A stretch of 64,000 nt of DNA, from contig OY992537.1 of assembly GCA_963921195.1 (NCBI GenBank), positions 245,836,414 to 245,900,413 on the forward strand, written 5' to 3'. The notes below the pieces were generated by a model. That model ran no database searches and was not told the DNA's origin. It worked only from the letters and a program-made list of their open reading frames with translations. Each line of letters begins with the position of its first letter. Position 1 is the stretch's first letter. The position numbers and the translations under genes are program-made. Shown one piece after another: positions 34,895 through 47,600 of this stretch. Source of the stretch: Pegoplata infirma. Lineage: Eukaryota > Arthropoda > Insecta > Diptera > Anthomyiidae.

Positions 34895-36240
34895 GAAAAA
34901 ATCTCGAAATCTTATGAATTTTCTATAGGAAAATTCTCAGTATTTTCAGTAGAAAAACTCTGAGAATCTTTGTGTAGGAAAAGTCTGAGAATTTTTTCTA
35001 TAGAAAAAATCTAATTATTTTCGGCATGAAAATCTAATTATTTTCGTCATGATTTGAGAATTTATCTATAAAAAATGTATCTAAGAATTTTTCTATAGAA
35101 AAAAATTACGCAGAATATGCCAAATGTTTCAGAAAAAACCCTTTTTTTTATAGAAAAAATCTGAAACAAAATTTTAAAATTTCTGTGAAGAAAAAAATTA
35201 TCAGAATCTAAAACTGTCTAAAGAATAAATTACTCCTCATCTTAAAGAAAGAATGTCTAAAAACTGAAAAAAATTACTCCTGATCTTTTAAATTTTCTAT
35301 ATTAAAAATTCTCATTGCAAGATACTTTTTCTATATGAAAAATGTCTCAGAATCTGGGACTTTTACTTGTTAAAAATGTCTCAGAATCTAAGACTTGTTA
35401 AAAAAAATAGTTTCAGAATCTGAAACTTTTACTTTTTGCAAAATGTCTCGGTATCTAAAACTTTTTCTATAAGGAAAATGACACATAATCTAATGATTTT
35501 TCTGTAGGAAAAATGTTTTAGAATCGGAGATTATTTCTATAAGAAAATGTTAAAAAACGTGAGTAAATTTCTATAGGCAAAATGTTTCAGAAGCTTAGAT
35601 TTGTTCTAGCGAAAAAAAGTCTCAGAAAATAATACTTTTTTTAGGAAAAAGTTCTCAGAATCTAGGAAATTTACTCAATAATGTTAAAAAGCAAATTTTG
35701 CTTATCTCAGGTAGATCTATATAGAAAAGTGTTTCAGAATCAAAATCTCTTAAGAGGTGTTTTGGTGTAGGAAAAACGTTTTGGAATCTCATTGTATACA
35801 AATATCTCAAAAACCGAGTATTTTTATAAGAAAAAAGTTTTTAGATTGCGCACATTATTCAATAGGAAAAAATATCATAACCTGAGAAGTTTTCTCTGCA
35901 AATGATGCCTCTGAATTTTTATAAATATTAGAATTTTTCAGTGGAAGAAATGTCTCAGTATCTGAGAATTTTTCAACATGAAAGTGTCGGCATCTGATAA
36001 TTTGTCTATAGCAGAAATTTAACAATTTCTAATAGCTTTTCTATGAGCAAACTACCTCAGAACTCTGAATTTTTCAGTTGGAAAAATGTTACAGAATCTT
36101 AAAATTTTTCTTTTAGCAAATGTTTCAGAAAACTTTCTGTATGAAAAATGTCTCAAATCTGATATTTTTCTATTAGAAAATCATTTCAGAATCTGGGTCT
36201 CTTACTATCAGCAAAACGCTTTAAGTCTTTAAAATAGAAA
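34895..36240. repeat. Decayed minisatellite related to the 35-bp array
   Basis: Imperfect units of 'tctcagaatctgagac', 'ttttctata' and 'ggaaaaatg' run for about 1.3 kb with a period of 35-45 bp. The core is mostly in the opposite orientation (AGAATCT rather than AGATTCT) to the array at 21 kb. Units share perhaps 60-75% identity, so it is far older. Confidence 0.65.
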
Positions 36241-36367
36241 TATTCTGAAAATTTCAAAAAGTTTCTTAATGTATCCTTTCTATAGTAATGCGTTTTTAAT
36301 ATTTGGAACTGTTTCCAAAGAATTAATCGTACTATACAAAAGGTTTACCCTGAAAAATCTAGTCGTT

Positions 36368-37891
36368 CACTCATAAGGAAGATCTAACTAAATATTGGGA
36401 CACAATTTCCTTAAAAATAATTCATACACTTTCATAACAGTTCAGTTAAAATTAACTAAAAGTTTAGCAATTTTCTAAACTGTAAGGAAAAATTTTTAGT
36501 TCGAATTGAGATTTTTTTTCCTCAGGTTTAGTGAACTTTAAAAATTTAAGAAAAATTTTTTTCCAAAAATTAAAACTGATAGATCAAAATGGAGGATAGA
36601 TAGGAACAGATAGAGCAAAATGGAGGATATTTTTGGTTCTATGGATCTTCATAGTCATCTTCACATGTGCGGACCCCAATGGGTCCTAACTTTGAATCTA
36701 AAAAGTTTGCCACTTCCAAAAATTAAAAAATGCTTTTACATATCTCGATAAATATTACCGACAAAACAAAGGGTCCCAAAAAAAAAACATCTTAGAACAT
36801 CGAACACGAGCGCTAAATTCCCGAAAGATCTTCAAGTACTAGTTTTTAAGGTAGCCAGACCAATGTTGGATCATATGCTATGACGATCCTTAAGAAACCC
36901 AACTATTTCTGTGTCCATCGGTATCCAGACCCATCGGATTCAAACCCAAAGGGGTCTTCACAGTGTTGCCAGAAGTTGGAAAAATCCCTACATGTAGGTA
37001 TTTTAGTTCTCAAAATGATAGCGTAGGGAAAATCGGACAGATTTTTAAAATTTCATCAAATGTAGGTACTTTTCAGAATATAGCTAAAAGTTGTCCAAAA
37101 CCTTGAATTTTAGCTAAAAACCGTACTTTTCTTAGAGGGCTTCAGAACAAATTCTTGGAATGTACCATAAAGAGCAAATCTCATTATTTCGAGTAATATC
37201 AAACAACTCAAGTATTTTCTTATAAATGTTGACGCTTTTGATTTAAAATAAAGAAGATTTGCGAGAAAAATAATAAAAAACAAGCAGGAAAAAACTTTAG
37301 ATCAGGATTCCGAATAATAAAAACAAGTTCTATTTTTGCTTACAAACACCTGTTACTTTCGGTACAATCTCTATACAAAAAACATCGATGTAGCACCACA
37401 ATTACAACAAGTTCTGTGGGATAATAAGTTTTTCCCCACTGGTTCTTTGCAAACAAATATTTGGCTGGGCAATGATCTGTAAATATTATCCAAATAAAAA
37501 AAATCAGAAATTATTGGAACTTAAAAAAATCTTTTTTAATGAAATTTGTCCAATTTTAATGTAGGGATAATTTGTAGGGGAAATTTTTTTCGAATGTTGG
37601 CAAAAAAGGGATTTTTTTTATAAGCGTAGGTACTTTAAAAAAATCCACTGGCAACACTGGGTCTTCACCCAATCGTGTCCTTAGATGTGTTTGAACCAAA
37701 TTGAAATATTTTTTTCGTTTTGCCCATTTTCTAGTTCAAATTGGCTTGCTATTTAATATTTCTTTTCTTTTTCTTAATTTAAAGAAAAATATGAACTTAA
37801 GAGAAGGAAAACATGGCAATGGATCCAAATCATTATAATTTTCCTTGAATTTAGTTAATTTTTCCATTTTTAAGAAAATTTTTTTTTGAGT
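36368..37891 (+). mobile_element. M-family element copy 2, split by a hAT element
   Basis: Starts CACTCATAAGGAAGATCTAA after TT and ends near 'aaaatttttttttgag' at 37890. It shares 'gcggaccccaatgggtccta'-type GC-rich middle and 'ttagttaattttt' subterminal words with 16318-17398. A 699-bp hAT element (36961-37659) interrupts it. Confidence 0.55.
36961..37659. mobile_element. hAT-like element, TSD GGTCTTCA, CAGTGTTGCCAG ends
   Basis: CAGTGTTGCCAGAAG at the left mirrors CCACTGGCAACACTG at the right. The exact TSD GGTCTTCA (36953-36960, 37660-37667) sits in a 'gggtcttcacc' tract of the M-family host. Subterminal 'gtaggta' and 'gtaggga' words occur on both sides. Non-coding. Confidence 0.85.
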
Positions 37892-39382
37892 ATTCCTATA
37901 TTCATCTCCGTATAAAATACTGCTAAAATTATACACATTTAACAACAGAAAGATCGATTTTATATTATTTTCTTTATCTTACGTATCAATTTAAAATTAA
38001 TCCAAAACTATTTTTGTTTAAAAATAAAATATACATAAATATACCCAAAAAGTGGCAACACTAAATTTTTCGGTACACTTTAGTATGGATTTTTAAAGTG
38101 TTGTTTTTAAGAATAGAAAATATTGCTACTCAAGAAAATAAAAGTAACTTTAAAACAACAAAAGGAAATATTGGCCAGACATACTGTCGTCTTTCAAGGC
38201 TACTTTCAAACAGCGTAGATAAATAATTTTGTTACGTTTCCTAAGCTTCCTTTAGGCAATTTCCATCTAGCTGTTACTGGCAGACAACCTGACGCATTTT
38301 GCTAATCACGGTTAAAAACACCTGCGTTCCTACTTACTGCTGACTAAATTATGTGTATCCTTTATTTTAACATGCTGCGTACAAATTTGAACTAAAAACT
38401 GCGTGACGAAATTAAAACGTTTGTCTCTGAACCAGACTTTAGTTTGTGTTTTTTTTTTGGCGACTGAAAGTCTCTTGTAAAAGGTGTTTTCTAGCATTCA
38501 TCCCGCTGTTAATAGTTTATGAACTAAGATATTTTGTTTTTAGAACATAGCATCTTTCAAAATGGATAAGGATATGTTACAGCAGACACTAAGGCGTCTA
38601 GGCAAAATTTGTTAATTATTAAATATACTAAAACCTAGCGTGACAATCGTAAAAAAATATTAAATTGAATTTAGTATGGCGTTCTTAAAACTCTACTCTA
38701 AAATCGTAGCTGCAGGTGGGGGAAACCTTCCATCTCGCGTTAAATTTCAATAATTCATTTAAGTTTTACTTCTAGTCCCCATGAAACCAGCCTCTCGATA
38801 ATTTTTTTAAAACTCTCAAAATTCATGAAAATATGAAATATTTTACTCAAATTTTGTTTGCAGTTGTTAAACGGGTACATAGGTAACTACTTAAATTAAG
38901 TTTGGATCAAGTCCCCATATAAAAAATTTCGCCCGATATTCAGTTAAATCGCAAATAAGTATAAAGCTATTTCACTCAAATTGGATTTGAGTTTATTTTC
39001 TACACTAACTAAAGATCCAATGAACGAAAGATGCAATCAGCTTATGTTTGGACTTTTTGGATTAATTTTCGCGCAATCACTGGTGTAGGGTATGGTCATT
39101 ATATGGTCATTCTTTACCGGCTATAATTTTTATTTTATTATTTTTTTTTTTGAATTAAAACAAGCTATTATTTAATTCTCTAACAATATGGTTAATACTT
39201 TCATCTAATAATATTTATTTGATTTATGGCTTATTATATGGTTGTTAAAAACAAATAAACGCGAAATTTTTTCATGTGCGTGTCTTCACATTCGTTATTT
39301 TTAGAAGACCAAATATAACAATAAGTACATACACAGCCATATTAACGTAAGTACCTGTTGTGTATATAAATGAAATTTATAT
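37892..39382. other. 1.5-kb gene-free stretch
   Basis: AT-rich without recognised ends. 'agtggcaacactaaattttt' at 38050 resembles a hAT tip, but no partner was found. No coding frames of note. Confidence 0.35.
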
Positions 39383-39645
39383 AAGTGTCCGACCAAAATC
39401 GACTCTAAATGCCGAAGCCGAATATTCGGTTAAATTTGCAATAGTGGAATAATGGAATAGTGGAATAATAGTGGAAACCAAATAGGACATTATCATTATT
39501 AAATTTTTTTTTTACACTTTTGAAGTCATTTGGAAAGTTTTCAAAATATAAAAAAAATATCAAAAAATTTACAAGTATTAAGATTTTGGAAAACTATGCC
39601 GAATACCATTTTTTTGGTCAAAGGCGAATATTCGGTAAGACGCTA
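39383..39645. mobile_element. hAT-like MITE H2 (GTGTCCGACC ends)
   Basis: AAGTGTCCGACCAAAA mirrors ATTCGGTAAGACGCTA. Flanks ATTTATAT and ATGCATAT agree at 6 of 8. Subterminal 'gccgaatattcgg' words relate it to the better-preserved copy at 55930-56391. Confidence 0.55.
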
Positions 39646-40116
39646 ATGCATATCGCTGCTGCTCCGACGGAAACTCCTATGTGTTTTTAAAATTTTTTTG
39701 AAGAGGCCAACAAATCAGCTTTATTTTGTCCTTTCGCGGTGCTTTAAAATAATATTTCTTTCATAAATATTTAAATAATTTCATAAATATTTAAATAATA
39801 TGGAAAATTTTCAATTTCCATAAATTTTGTTTTAGGAAAACAACGCAAAAATAACAAATTTAGCTTTTCACAAAGTTTCATCAAAAAACTTTGAAATACA
39901 CATAAGTGTTCTGGTCAAAACACCGATGATATACGGTGGCTCGCAGCTTATTTCGTGTGAAAGATATTAGTTAGCAATTCATTCAAGACAAAGTTAACCA
40001 AAATAGACCTAATTATTATCAAATAAGTATTTTTGTAAAAAGTCCTGTGTATGTAATTAATCAAGCTTTAATTAAAGCTTAATGACGTTCAGATTGTCTA
40101 AATATTAAATGTGCTA

Positions 40117-40544
40117 CGAGGGTCGAACTGGAAATAGAAATTATTGAAAGACCTTTTTTTGGAAAATTTCTTAAAAATATTTCTAGGTCGATTTTATCAA
40201 AGCTAAAACATAAAAAAAAAAATAAAAAATAATCCAATAGTTAATATTCATTTATTAAATAATTTTTTCAAAGACCCAAACAAAAATCAAAATTTCTTTG
40301 TTTACAAAAAATTGGTGGTCAAAAGAATTGGAGGTCAAAAAATTCGTATTTCTTCGATTGCATTTTAAAAATTTTGATTTTTGTTTGGGTCATTGGAAAA
40401 ATGATTTGATAATTGACTATATACTATTGGAAAATTTTTTAAATTTTTAATGTTTGAGCTTGGGGAAAAATGGACCTAAAAGTATTTTTAAGAAATTTTC
40501 TAAACAACGTCTTTCAATAATTTCAATTTCCATTTTGACCCTCG
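40117..40544. mobile_element. Mariner-like palindromic MITE, TSD TA
   Basis: CGAGGGTCGAACTGGAAAT mirrors CCATTTTGACCCTCG, with arms extending through 'gaaattattgaaagac' and 'tttcttaaaaatatt'. TA flanks both ends (40115-40116, 40545-40546). The first bases resemble the tips of the mariner relic at 27892. Non-coding. Confidence 0.65.
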
Positions 40545-40699
40545 TAGCACGATTAATATTTACTGAATCTGGACGCCATTAAACCAAAAATCGAAGTATT
40601 ACGCCAAAACAGACAACATATAAAAAATGGTAAATTTAAATTTGTCGTTATATTGGATCCGCTATTTTGAATTCGAAAAGTCTGAGTTCATATGTATAT

Positions 40700-41060
40700 C
40701 ACTTAATTTTGGGTCGTAGAACACAGTGGCGTTCTCCGTTTTGACAGATCAGGTCAATATTAAGTTTGTGATTTTCAAGCAATTTTTTATTGTTTTTTAA
40801 GAAAATTTAAGAAAACAATATTATTTTACTCGCCCAAATTAATCGGCCATCAATGTTAGAGTAAAGTTTCGAAAAGAAATACTAATTAAAATAATTTTAA
40901 AAAGAGTTTTGAAGAATAGTCCTAGGAAAATTTAATTTAAACTCGTTGAAAATCGCAAAACTTTAAAACGAAATATCTCTTGATTTTGACCTGACCTGGC
41001 AAAACGGACCCAAAATTAAATTTACGTATCTCGGCGTTTTCGTGTGTCATTTCAAAATGT
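40700..41060 (+). mobile_element. J-family inverted-repeat element, copy 2
   Basis: 'ccgttttgacagatcaggtc' (40738) mirrors 'gacctgacctggcaaaacgg' (40990). Shares 'cgtagaacaca', 'atctcttgattttgacctga' and 'ctcggcgttttcgtgtgtc' with 17574-17940 in inverse orientation. Confidence 0.5.
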
Positions 41061-42633
41061 GTTATCTTAAATACAAAAGCAATGAATTAAATAATCATGT
41101 CCGCCATTTTGAAATTTTTTTATCAGAATCGTGATCAGCGATCCTTCAACACCCATATATGAAGGTTTTTATTTCAAACGTACCACGAAAAAAAAGATGT
41201 TGTTGGATTAAAGTCAAACCTTGGGTGCTTCGTGTGTAAACGATCGGCAGTTGTTTTGTCGACATCTCGTTTGCTGCTTCCCACACAATCATTAATGTGT
41301 GTGTGTGTGTGTTGCGCTTCGCTGTTTTAAATTGAATGATAAGAAAATTCCATCATTCAATTTGTAGTAAATGATCATTCTTAAGGAATGAATTCTTAAA
41401 AGAATTAATTCAATGAATATAAAAGCTGAATGATTTTAGGGAATGTTAAATTCTATTTTTGTACCCTCCACTTAGTGATAGAGGGTATATATAAGTTTGT
41501 CATTCCGTTTATAACTCATCTAAATATCGGTCTGGGACCCCATAAAGTATATATATTAGACCGACTCACCTTATATGGGCAAAAAAAAAGTTAAAGTTGT
41601 ACCCCCCTCAAAATTAACTTTGACATGTTTTATGAAGATTCCCAAAATATTTGGGCTCTAGCATAGGGTGACCATTTTTTTCTGAACTCAAATCAGTACG
41701 CCCAAGTTTAAGTTTTTTTTTTTAGAAATAACTCTTTAAAAACTCTTTTCTATCAAAAACCACTCATGATTTTTTCAAGACTCAAACAATTTCAGTTAAA
41801 CCAACAAACTTGGGGTCAATTAATATTTTAGTAAAAACAACTGTTAAAAACAACTATCATGAACTTTTGTCGTTATATTGCAGAAAATTTAGTTGACTTT
41901 ATGTAACTTCATTTGAATGATCTGATCGTTTCAGAGCAGAAAATATAACAAAAACCCACAGGTTTTGAGGATAAGAATACTTCGAGGACTTCTTCCCTTT
42001 GGACTGATGCAATTACATAATCTTTGTAATAAAACAGAAAATCCATTATCCAATGAACTTTTCGTTATAGAAAACCTCAAAAATTCTGTGCGCGTTTTTC
42101 TATAGTAAATTTATGAATTCTATTAGAGTATTTTTTATGAAGATGAAAGTGACCTTATGCCCACATACATTTTTACATTAACTAATTCATTAAAAATTAT
42201 CTCATTGTCAGACTTACCCAATCAGAAAAATACAAACGGGCCAACGTTGGAATGAAGTTGGCGGCGACGGTACCAACGTTGGCGAGTCATACCCGTTTCT
42301 AAGTCTACGACGTCATTCCGAGGTTGAAATGATAACAGTGGCCAACGATGGCTCGACTTTTGTTTTGACGTTGGGTTAACATTGATTTTACAAATTTACG
42401 ACATTGGATTTAACTTTTGCTTAGGGATGTATTAAAAATCTCGATGTCGTGCTTTTTAGTTACCATTTTGTACAAATTGGTTGAAAAAGCAACTACTTAA
42501 GTGTTCACTTAGATTAAAGAGTTGAGGTCTATGTAAATCGAAAACTTTTTAAAAAAATAAAAATGTAAAACTTTTAAATTATAATCTATAGTATAGTGTA
42601 GTGTTTTATGTAAACACAAAGTTGTGCCAACAC

Positions 42634-44659
42634 TAGGCTGACCATTCGTAATGATTTGATCAGTACATGTACTGATTTTTGATCACGTGTACTGATCAAA
42701 AAACGTTGTACTGATTTGTACTGATTTTTTTTAAATATGTACTGATTGTACTGATTTTTGAACATTTCAACATAATTAATAGTTTTATTCGAAAATTCTA
42801 TACAAAAACTTGAATTTCCATAAAACAGGTCGTCAGAGTAGTTTTTTATAACTACCCAGTCAGAAATTGCCAACCGTATAAAAAATTTTGTGTTGGTACA
42901 ATATCGGGCTAGCCAAAAATACAACATTGTATAATGTAAACAGTTTTACTAAAAATATTGTGTTGGCACAACTTTGTGTTTACATAAAACACTACACTAT
43001 ACTATAGATTATAATTTAAAAGTTTTACATTTTTATTTTTTTAAAAAGTTTTCGATTTACATAGACCTCAACTCTTTAATCTAAGTGAACACTTAAGTAG
43101 TTGCTTTTTCAACCAATTTGTACAAAATGGTAACTAAAAAGCACGACATCGAGATTTTTAATACATCCCTAAGCAAAAGTTAAATCCAATGTCGTAAATT
43201 TGTAAAATCAATGTTAACCCAACGTCAAAACAAAAGTCGAGCCATCGTTGGCCACTGTTATCATTTCAACCTCGGAATGACGTCGTAGACTTAGAAACGG
43301 GTATGACTCGCCAACGTTGGTACCGTCGCCGCCAACTTCATTCCAACGTTGGCCCGTTTGTATTTTTCTGATTGGGTAAGTCTGACAATGAGATAATTTT
43401 TAATGAATTAGTTAATGTAAAAATGTATGTGGGCATAAGGTCACTTTCATCTTCATAAAAAATACTCTAATAGAATTCATAAATTTACTATAGAAAAACG
43501 CGCACAGAATTTTTGAGGTTTTCTATAACGAAAAGTTCATTGGATAATGGATTTTCTGTTTTATTACAAAGATTATGTAATTGCATCAGTCCAAAGGGAA
43601 GAAGTCCTCGAAGTATTCTTATCCTCAAAACCTGTGGGTTTTTGTTATATTTTCTGCTCTGAAACGATCAGATCATTCAAATGAAGTTACATAAAGTCAA
43701 CTAAATTTTCTGCAATATAACGACAAAAGTTCATGATAGTTGTTTTTAACAGTTGTTTTTACTAAAATATTAATTGACCCCAAGTTTGTTGGTTTAACTG
43801 AAATTGTTTGAGTCTTGAAAAAATCATGAGTGGTTTTTGATAGAAAAGAGTTTTTAAAGAGTTCCCAGCAAAACTTTGGTAATGGGTGGTGATTATATAA
43901 CACATTACCAGGTAATGTATATATCTTATTTGTAGCATTATTTTATGATGTCTTACCAAACATTTGTTCCACAACGTATTATTTTAAAGTAAAAAATTAT
44001 GCATTACTTATAATTGGCTACGTAATGCATGATTATTGGAAAAAATGTATTTCATATTTATTATTTCTAAACATTAAATCATGGATGACTTATATTTGGT
44101 TACATTATGTATTATTTCAAAGTTTGAAATAATGCATTATTTATAATTGAATACATAATGCATTACAATAACATAAAAAATAAATATTTTATAAAAAAAT
44201 GCATAAGTTTAAACTAGAGATGGATTCACGACAGAAATTTGTTAATGACACACACTCACCCAGGAGTATATTTTATCTCGCTTACAATCACGTGAGTAAA
44301 TTTAATACAAAATTACTTTTTCACTACTCGTAACACCTTATATATTACGTTCTGGTATGCTATATTATATACCTTACTCGTAACCTATAAAATATCATAT
44401 ATTTTACACCTTACTCGTATTCTTTGTTATAAATTTATGACTTATTTTATACCTTACTGGTATTCTTTGTGATAATGTATATGCATTACTTTTAGTCTCA
44501 TCGCCTGTTAAAATCATCAATGCTGCAATGTATAAAATAAGAGATCTTATACCTTATTTTATACCTTATATGGTAAGGTAAGTTTTGCTGGGTTATTTCT
44601 AAAAAAAAAACTTAAACTTGGGCGTACTGATTTGAGTTCAGAAAAAAATGGTCACCCTA
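42634..44659 (-). mobile_element. hAT MITE F copy 1, inserted in its own sibling, TSD GCCAACAC
   Basis: Same element in inverse orientation: TAGGCTGACCATTCG at 42634 and ATGGTCACCCTA ending at 44659, with an exact TSD GCCAACAC (42626-42633, 44660-44667) taken from the recipient copy. Without the inner CCCAG MITE it is 1295 bp against 1296 for the recipient. The two copies look nearly identical along about 900-bp arms, so the transposition was recent. Confidence 0.85.
43864..44592. mobile_element. CCCAG-type MITE inside F copy 1, TSD TT
   Basis: CCCAGCAAAACTT and AAGTTTTGCTGGG end the 729-bp element. TT flanks it (43862-43863, 44593-44594). The sibling F copy supplies the empty site (aaagagttatttc). 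The interior repeats 'taatgcatta' and 'ataccttat' words and includes a fragment resembling the S-family tip ('tagagatggattcacg' at 44216). Confidence 0.8.
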
Positions 44660-47600
44660 GCCAACACAATATTTTTAGTAAAACTGTTTACATTATACAA
44701 TGTTGTATTTTTGGCTAGCCCGATATTGTACCAACACAAAATTTTTTATACGGTTGGCAATTTCTGACTGGGTAGTTATAAAAAACTACTCTGACGACCT
44801 GTTTTATGGAAATTCAAGTTTTTGTATAGAATTTTCGAATAAAACTATTAATTATGTTGAAATGTTCAAAAATCAGTACAATCAGTACATATTTAAAAAA
44901 AATCAGTACAAATCAGTACAACGTTTTTTGATCAGTACACGTGATCAAAAATCAGTACATGTACTGATCAAATCAGTACGAATGGTCAGCCTACTCTAGC
45001 AATAATCTCCCGTGAGCTAAACCGCGGCAAAAAAGGGTCCAAAAATGGTATTTTCATGAATAAAAATATCAGTAAATTTTTTTTTGTCCAATGAATGACC
45101 AAATATGATAGATATTTAGGAATTCTTTGATTCTGCATTAAAACATTTTAAAAATCTAACCACAGACTCGAGATAACGAGATGTTCATGTCAGTTTTTTG
45201 ATGCTTTTCAATTCTAAATTACTGAAAACTTAAATAACTTTAGTATTTTTTGTCCGATTTTCACTTATAATACATCGTTAGAAAGGTGTTGACCACCGCT
45301 TGGGATTTTTGTCAAAAATTAACCCTTAACTGCACTGTCTTACTTTTTTATAACAATTACTTCGACATCATTAAAAACTCATTTTATAACCACAAAAAGC
45401 GTATCTTTGTGCAGGAAACACGTTTAATTAATATATTTGGCCACTAATAATTTAACCCATGCATGATCAAAATATTTTGGCAAACATTTTCAAAAAAGTT
45501 TTTGCGGAAATTATTGAAAGCTAGTTAAAATACTTAAAAAAAATAAAATTAAATAAGGTTTTGTTTATTTTAGTCAAAAATTAACCCTTAACTGCACTGT
45601 TTAACTTTTTTATAACATTTACTTCGACATCATTAAAAAACCATTTTATAACCACAAAAAGCATATCTTTGTGCAGGAAACACGTTTAATTAATATATTT
45701 GGCCACAAATAATTTAACCCATGCATGATCAAAATATTTTGGCAAACATTTTTCACAAAGTTTTTGCGGGTATTATTGAAAGCTAGTTGTAATACTTTAA
45801 AAAAATATAATTAAATATGGTTTTTGTTTATCTAGACGACTTATTAATATCAAATAATTATTACGTGTAACACTTTCCCGGTCAAAATTTTTTTCGCAAT
45901 TAATTTAAAAAATAAAATTAATTTTAAAAATAAAATATAAACAAATTTTGTCCTAATCGCATATATTCGTGCAAAAAACGCATTTAATAAATTGAAATAT
46001 CAATTATATTATTTGTTTTAAGTATTACAACTGGACTTAAATTTTTTCCACATTTTTTTTTAATTGGTCATGAATGGGTTAAATAAAAAATATTAAGATC
46101 TATTTATTAGATGCGTATTTTGCACGAATATATGCGATTAAGAGAAAATTGGTTTATATTTAATTTCTAAAATTTATTTGCACATACAAATTTCGAAAAA
46201 AAATTTTACCGGGAAAGTGTTACACGTTAAAATTATTTGATATTAATAAGCAAGTCTATTTAAACAAAAACCTTTTTTATTTTATTTTTTTAAAGTATTT
46301 CAACTAGCTTTCAATAATTTCCGCAAAAACTTTTTTAAAAATGTTTGCCAAAATATTTTGATCATGCATGGGTTAAATTAATTGTGGCCAAATATATTAA
46401 TTAAACGTGTTTCCTGCACAAAGATACGCTTTTTGTGGTTATAAAATGGGGTTTTAATGATGTCAAAGTAAATGTTATAAAAAAGTAAGACAGTGCAGTT
46501 AAGGGTTAATTTTTGACTAAAATCCCAAGCGGTGGTCAACACCTTTCTAACGATGTATTATAAATGAAAATCGGACAAAAAATACCAAAGTTATTTAAGT
46601 TTTCAGTAATTTCGAATTGAAAAGCATCAAAAAACTGACATAAACATCTCGTTATCTCGAGTCTGTGGTTAGATTTTTAAAATTTTTTAATGCAGAATCA
46701 AAGAATTCCTAAATATCTATCATATTTGGTCATTCATTGGACGAAAAAAAATTTACTGATTTTTTTATTCATGAAAAATACCATTTTTGGACCCTTTTTT
46801 GCCGCGGTTTAGCTCACGGGAGATTATCGCTAGAGCCCAAATATTTTGGGAATCTTCATAAAACATGTCAAAGTTAATTTTGAGGGGGGTACATCATCAA
46901 CTTTTTTTTTTGAGTCACTCTAATATATATTCATAATGCCCGATCGATTTTAAGACATTCTAGCGATGTCCGTCTGTCTGTCTGTGGAAAATGCTATCAC
47001 GGACAAAATATTGCACAGAGATGATATATATATTGGAAGTTCTCCCGAGAAGTTTGGTATTGCATTTGAGCGATATCGGTTCAGCGGTTCAAAATTTATG
47101 AGCGAAAATGTAAGCACACCTCAAAAATTTCAGTACATTCAACATAACCTAAAAATACAAAATGCTTTAATTCGGCTTCTGGTTGACATATGTGAACATA
47201 ATTGAACACCATATGGTATTTAAACAAGTACAAACATATTTGTTGACAAAAAAAGAAAAAAATCGCTGCTTTTTTTTGCCAAAATTTTTTTTCGCGGAAA
47301 TTTTTTTTTTCAAACATTTTTTTTTCAAAAGTAATTTCCTTTTAAATAAAGTTTTTGGCAATAATCTTTTTGAAATTGTGGAGGGTATCACTACATTCGG
47401 CAAGGCCGAATTTAACTTTTTTACTTGTTTTAATTCGAACCTTTGTTTTGATAAGTGCAAAAATAAATGTATCGTGACGAACGAGTAATATGGAAAATAA
47501 AATTGGGCATTCAAACTTTACAGCCAATTTTCTCGAAAACCAAAAATAACTGCTCTCTGAAAATTTGATAGAATGTAGGGAATAAAATGAACTTTAATTT

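Larger units (their letters stand above)
41664..44993 (+). mobile_element. hAT MITE F copy 2 (recipient), TSD CTCTAGCA
   Basis: TAGGGTGACCATTTTTTT at the left mirrors AATGGTCAGCCTA at the right. The exact TSD CTCTAGCA lies at 41656-41663 and 44994-45001, and the other arm of X carries the near-identical empty site. Without the insert the element is 1296 bp. Six GTACTGAT words plus one inverse cluster near one end, and one 'aatcagtacg' lies near the other. A frame of about 99 codons at 44700-44999 reads across these repeats and is probably not a gene. Confidence 0.85.
41557..46922. mobile_element. Foldback hAT-like element X, TSD ATATATAT
   Basis: Ends TAGACCGACTCA and TGAGTCACTCTA, flanked by ATATATAT (41549-41556, 46923-46930). 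Without its insert it is about 2.0 kb and almost one long palindrome. The left arm (41557-41663 plus 45002-about 46010) pairs with about 46080-46922. The left arm carries a tandem duplication of about 265 bp ('taacccttaactgcactgt' at 45321 and 45584) that the right arm lacks. Non-coding. Confidence 0.8.
41456..47431 (+). mobile_element. INE-1-like element holding a four-deep nest
   Basis: The 5' part (41456-41556) reads 'gtaccctccacttagtgata', 'gagggtatatataagtttgt' and 'gaccccataaagtatat'. The remainder resumes at 46931 with 'tcataatgcccgatcgattt', the GTCTGTCTGTCTGTG tract, 'gtggagggtatcacta', a hairpin (attcggcaaggccgaat) and 'acttgt'. Joining the two parts at the 8-bp TSD restores 'aaagtatatatattcat' as in the copy at 49300. 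Non-coding. Confidence 0.85.

Noticed and set aside
38040..38100. hAT tip at 'gtggcaacactaaat'
   Set aside because: No partner terminus or 8-bp duplication could be found within several kilobases.
44700..44999. Duplicate 99/113-residue frames (also 42586-42927, minus) as a conserved protein
   Set aside because: They are identical because they lie in two recent copies of one MITE. The frame reads straight through GTACTGAT binding-site-like repeats, so duplication is not evidence of coding.
47096..47514. Several Lys/Phe-rich frames on both strands
   Set aside because: Low-complexity readings of the A/T-rich tail of an INE-1-like element.
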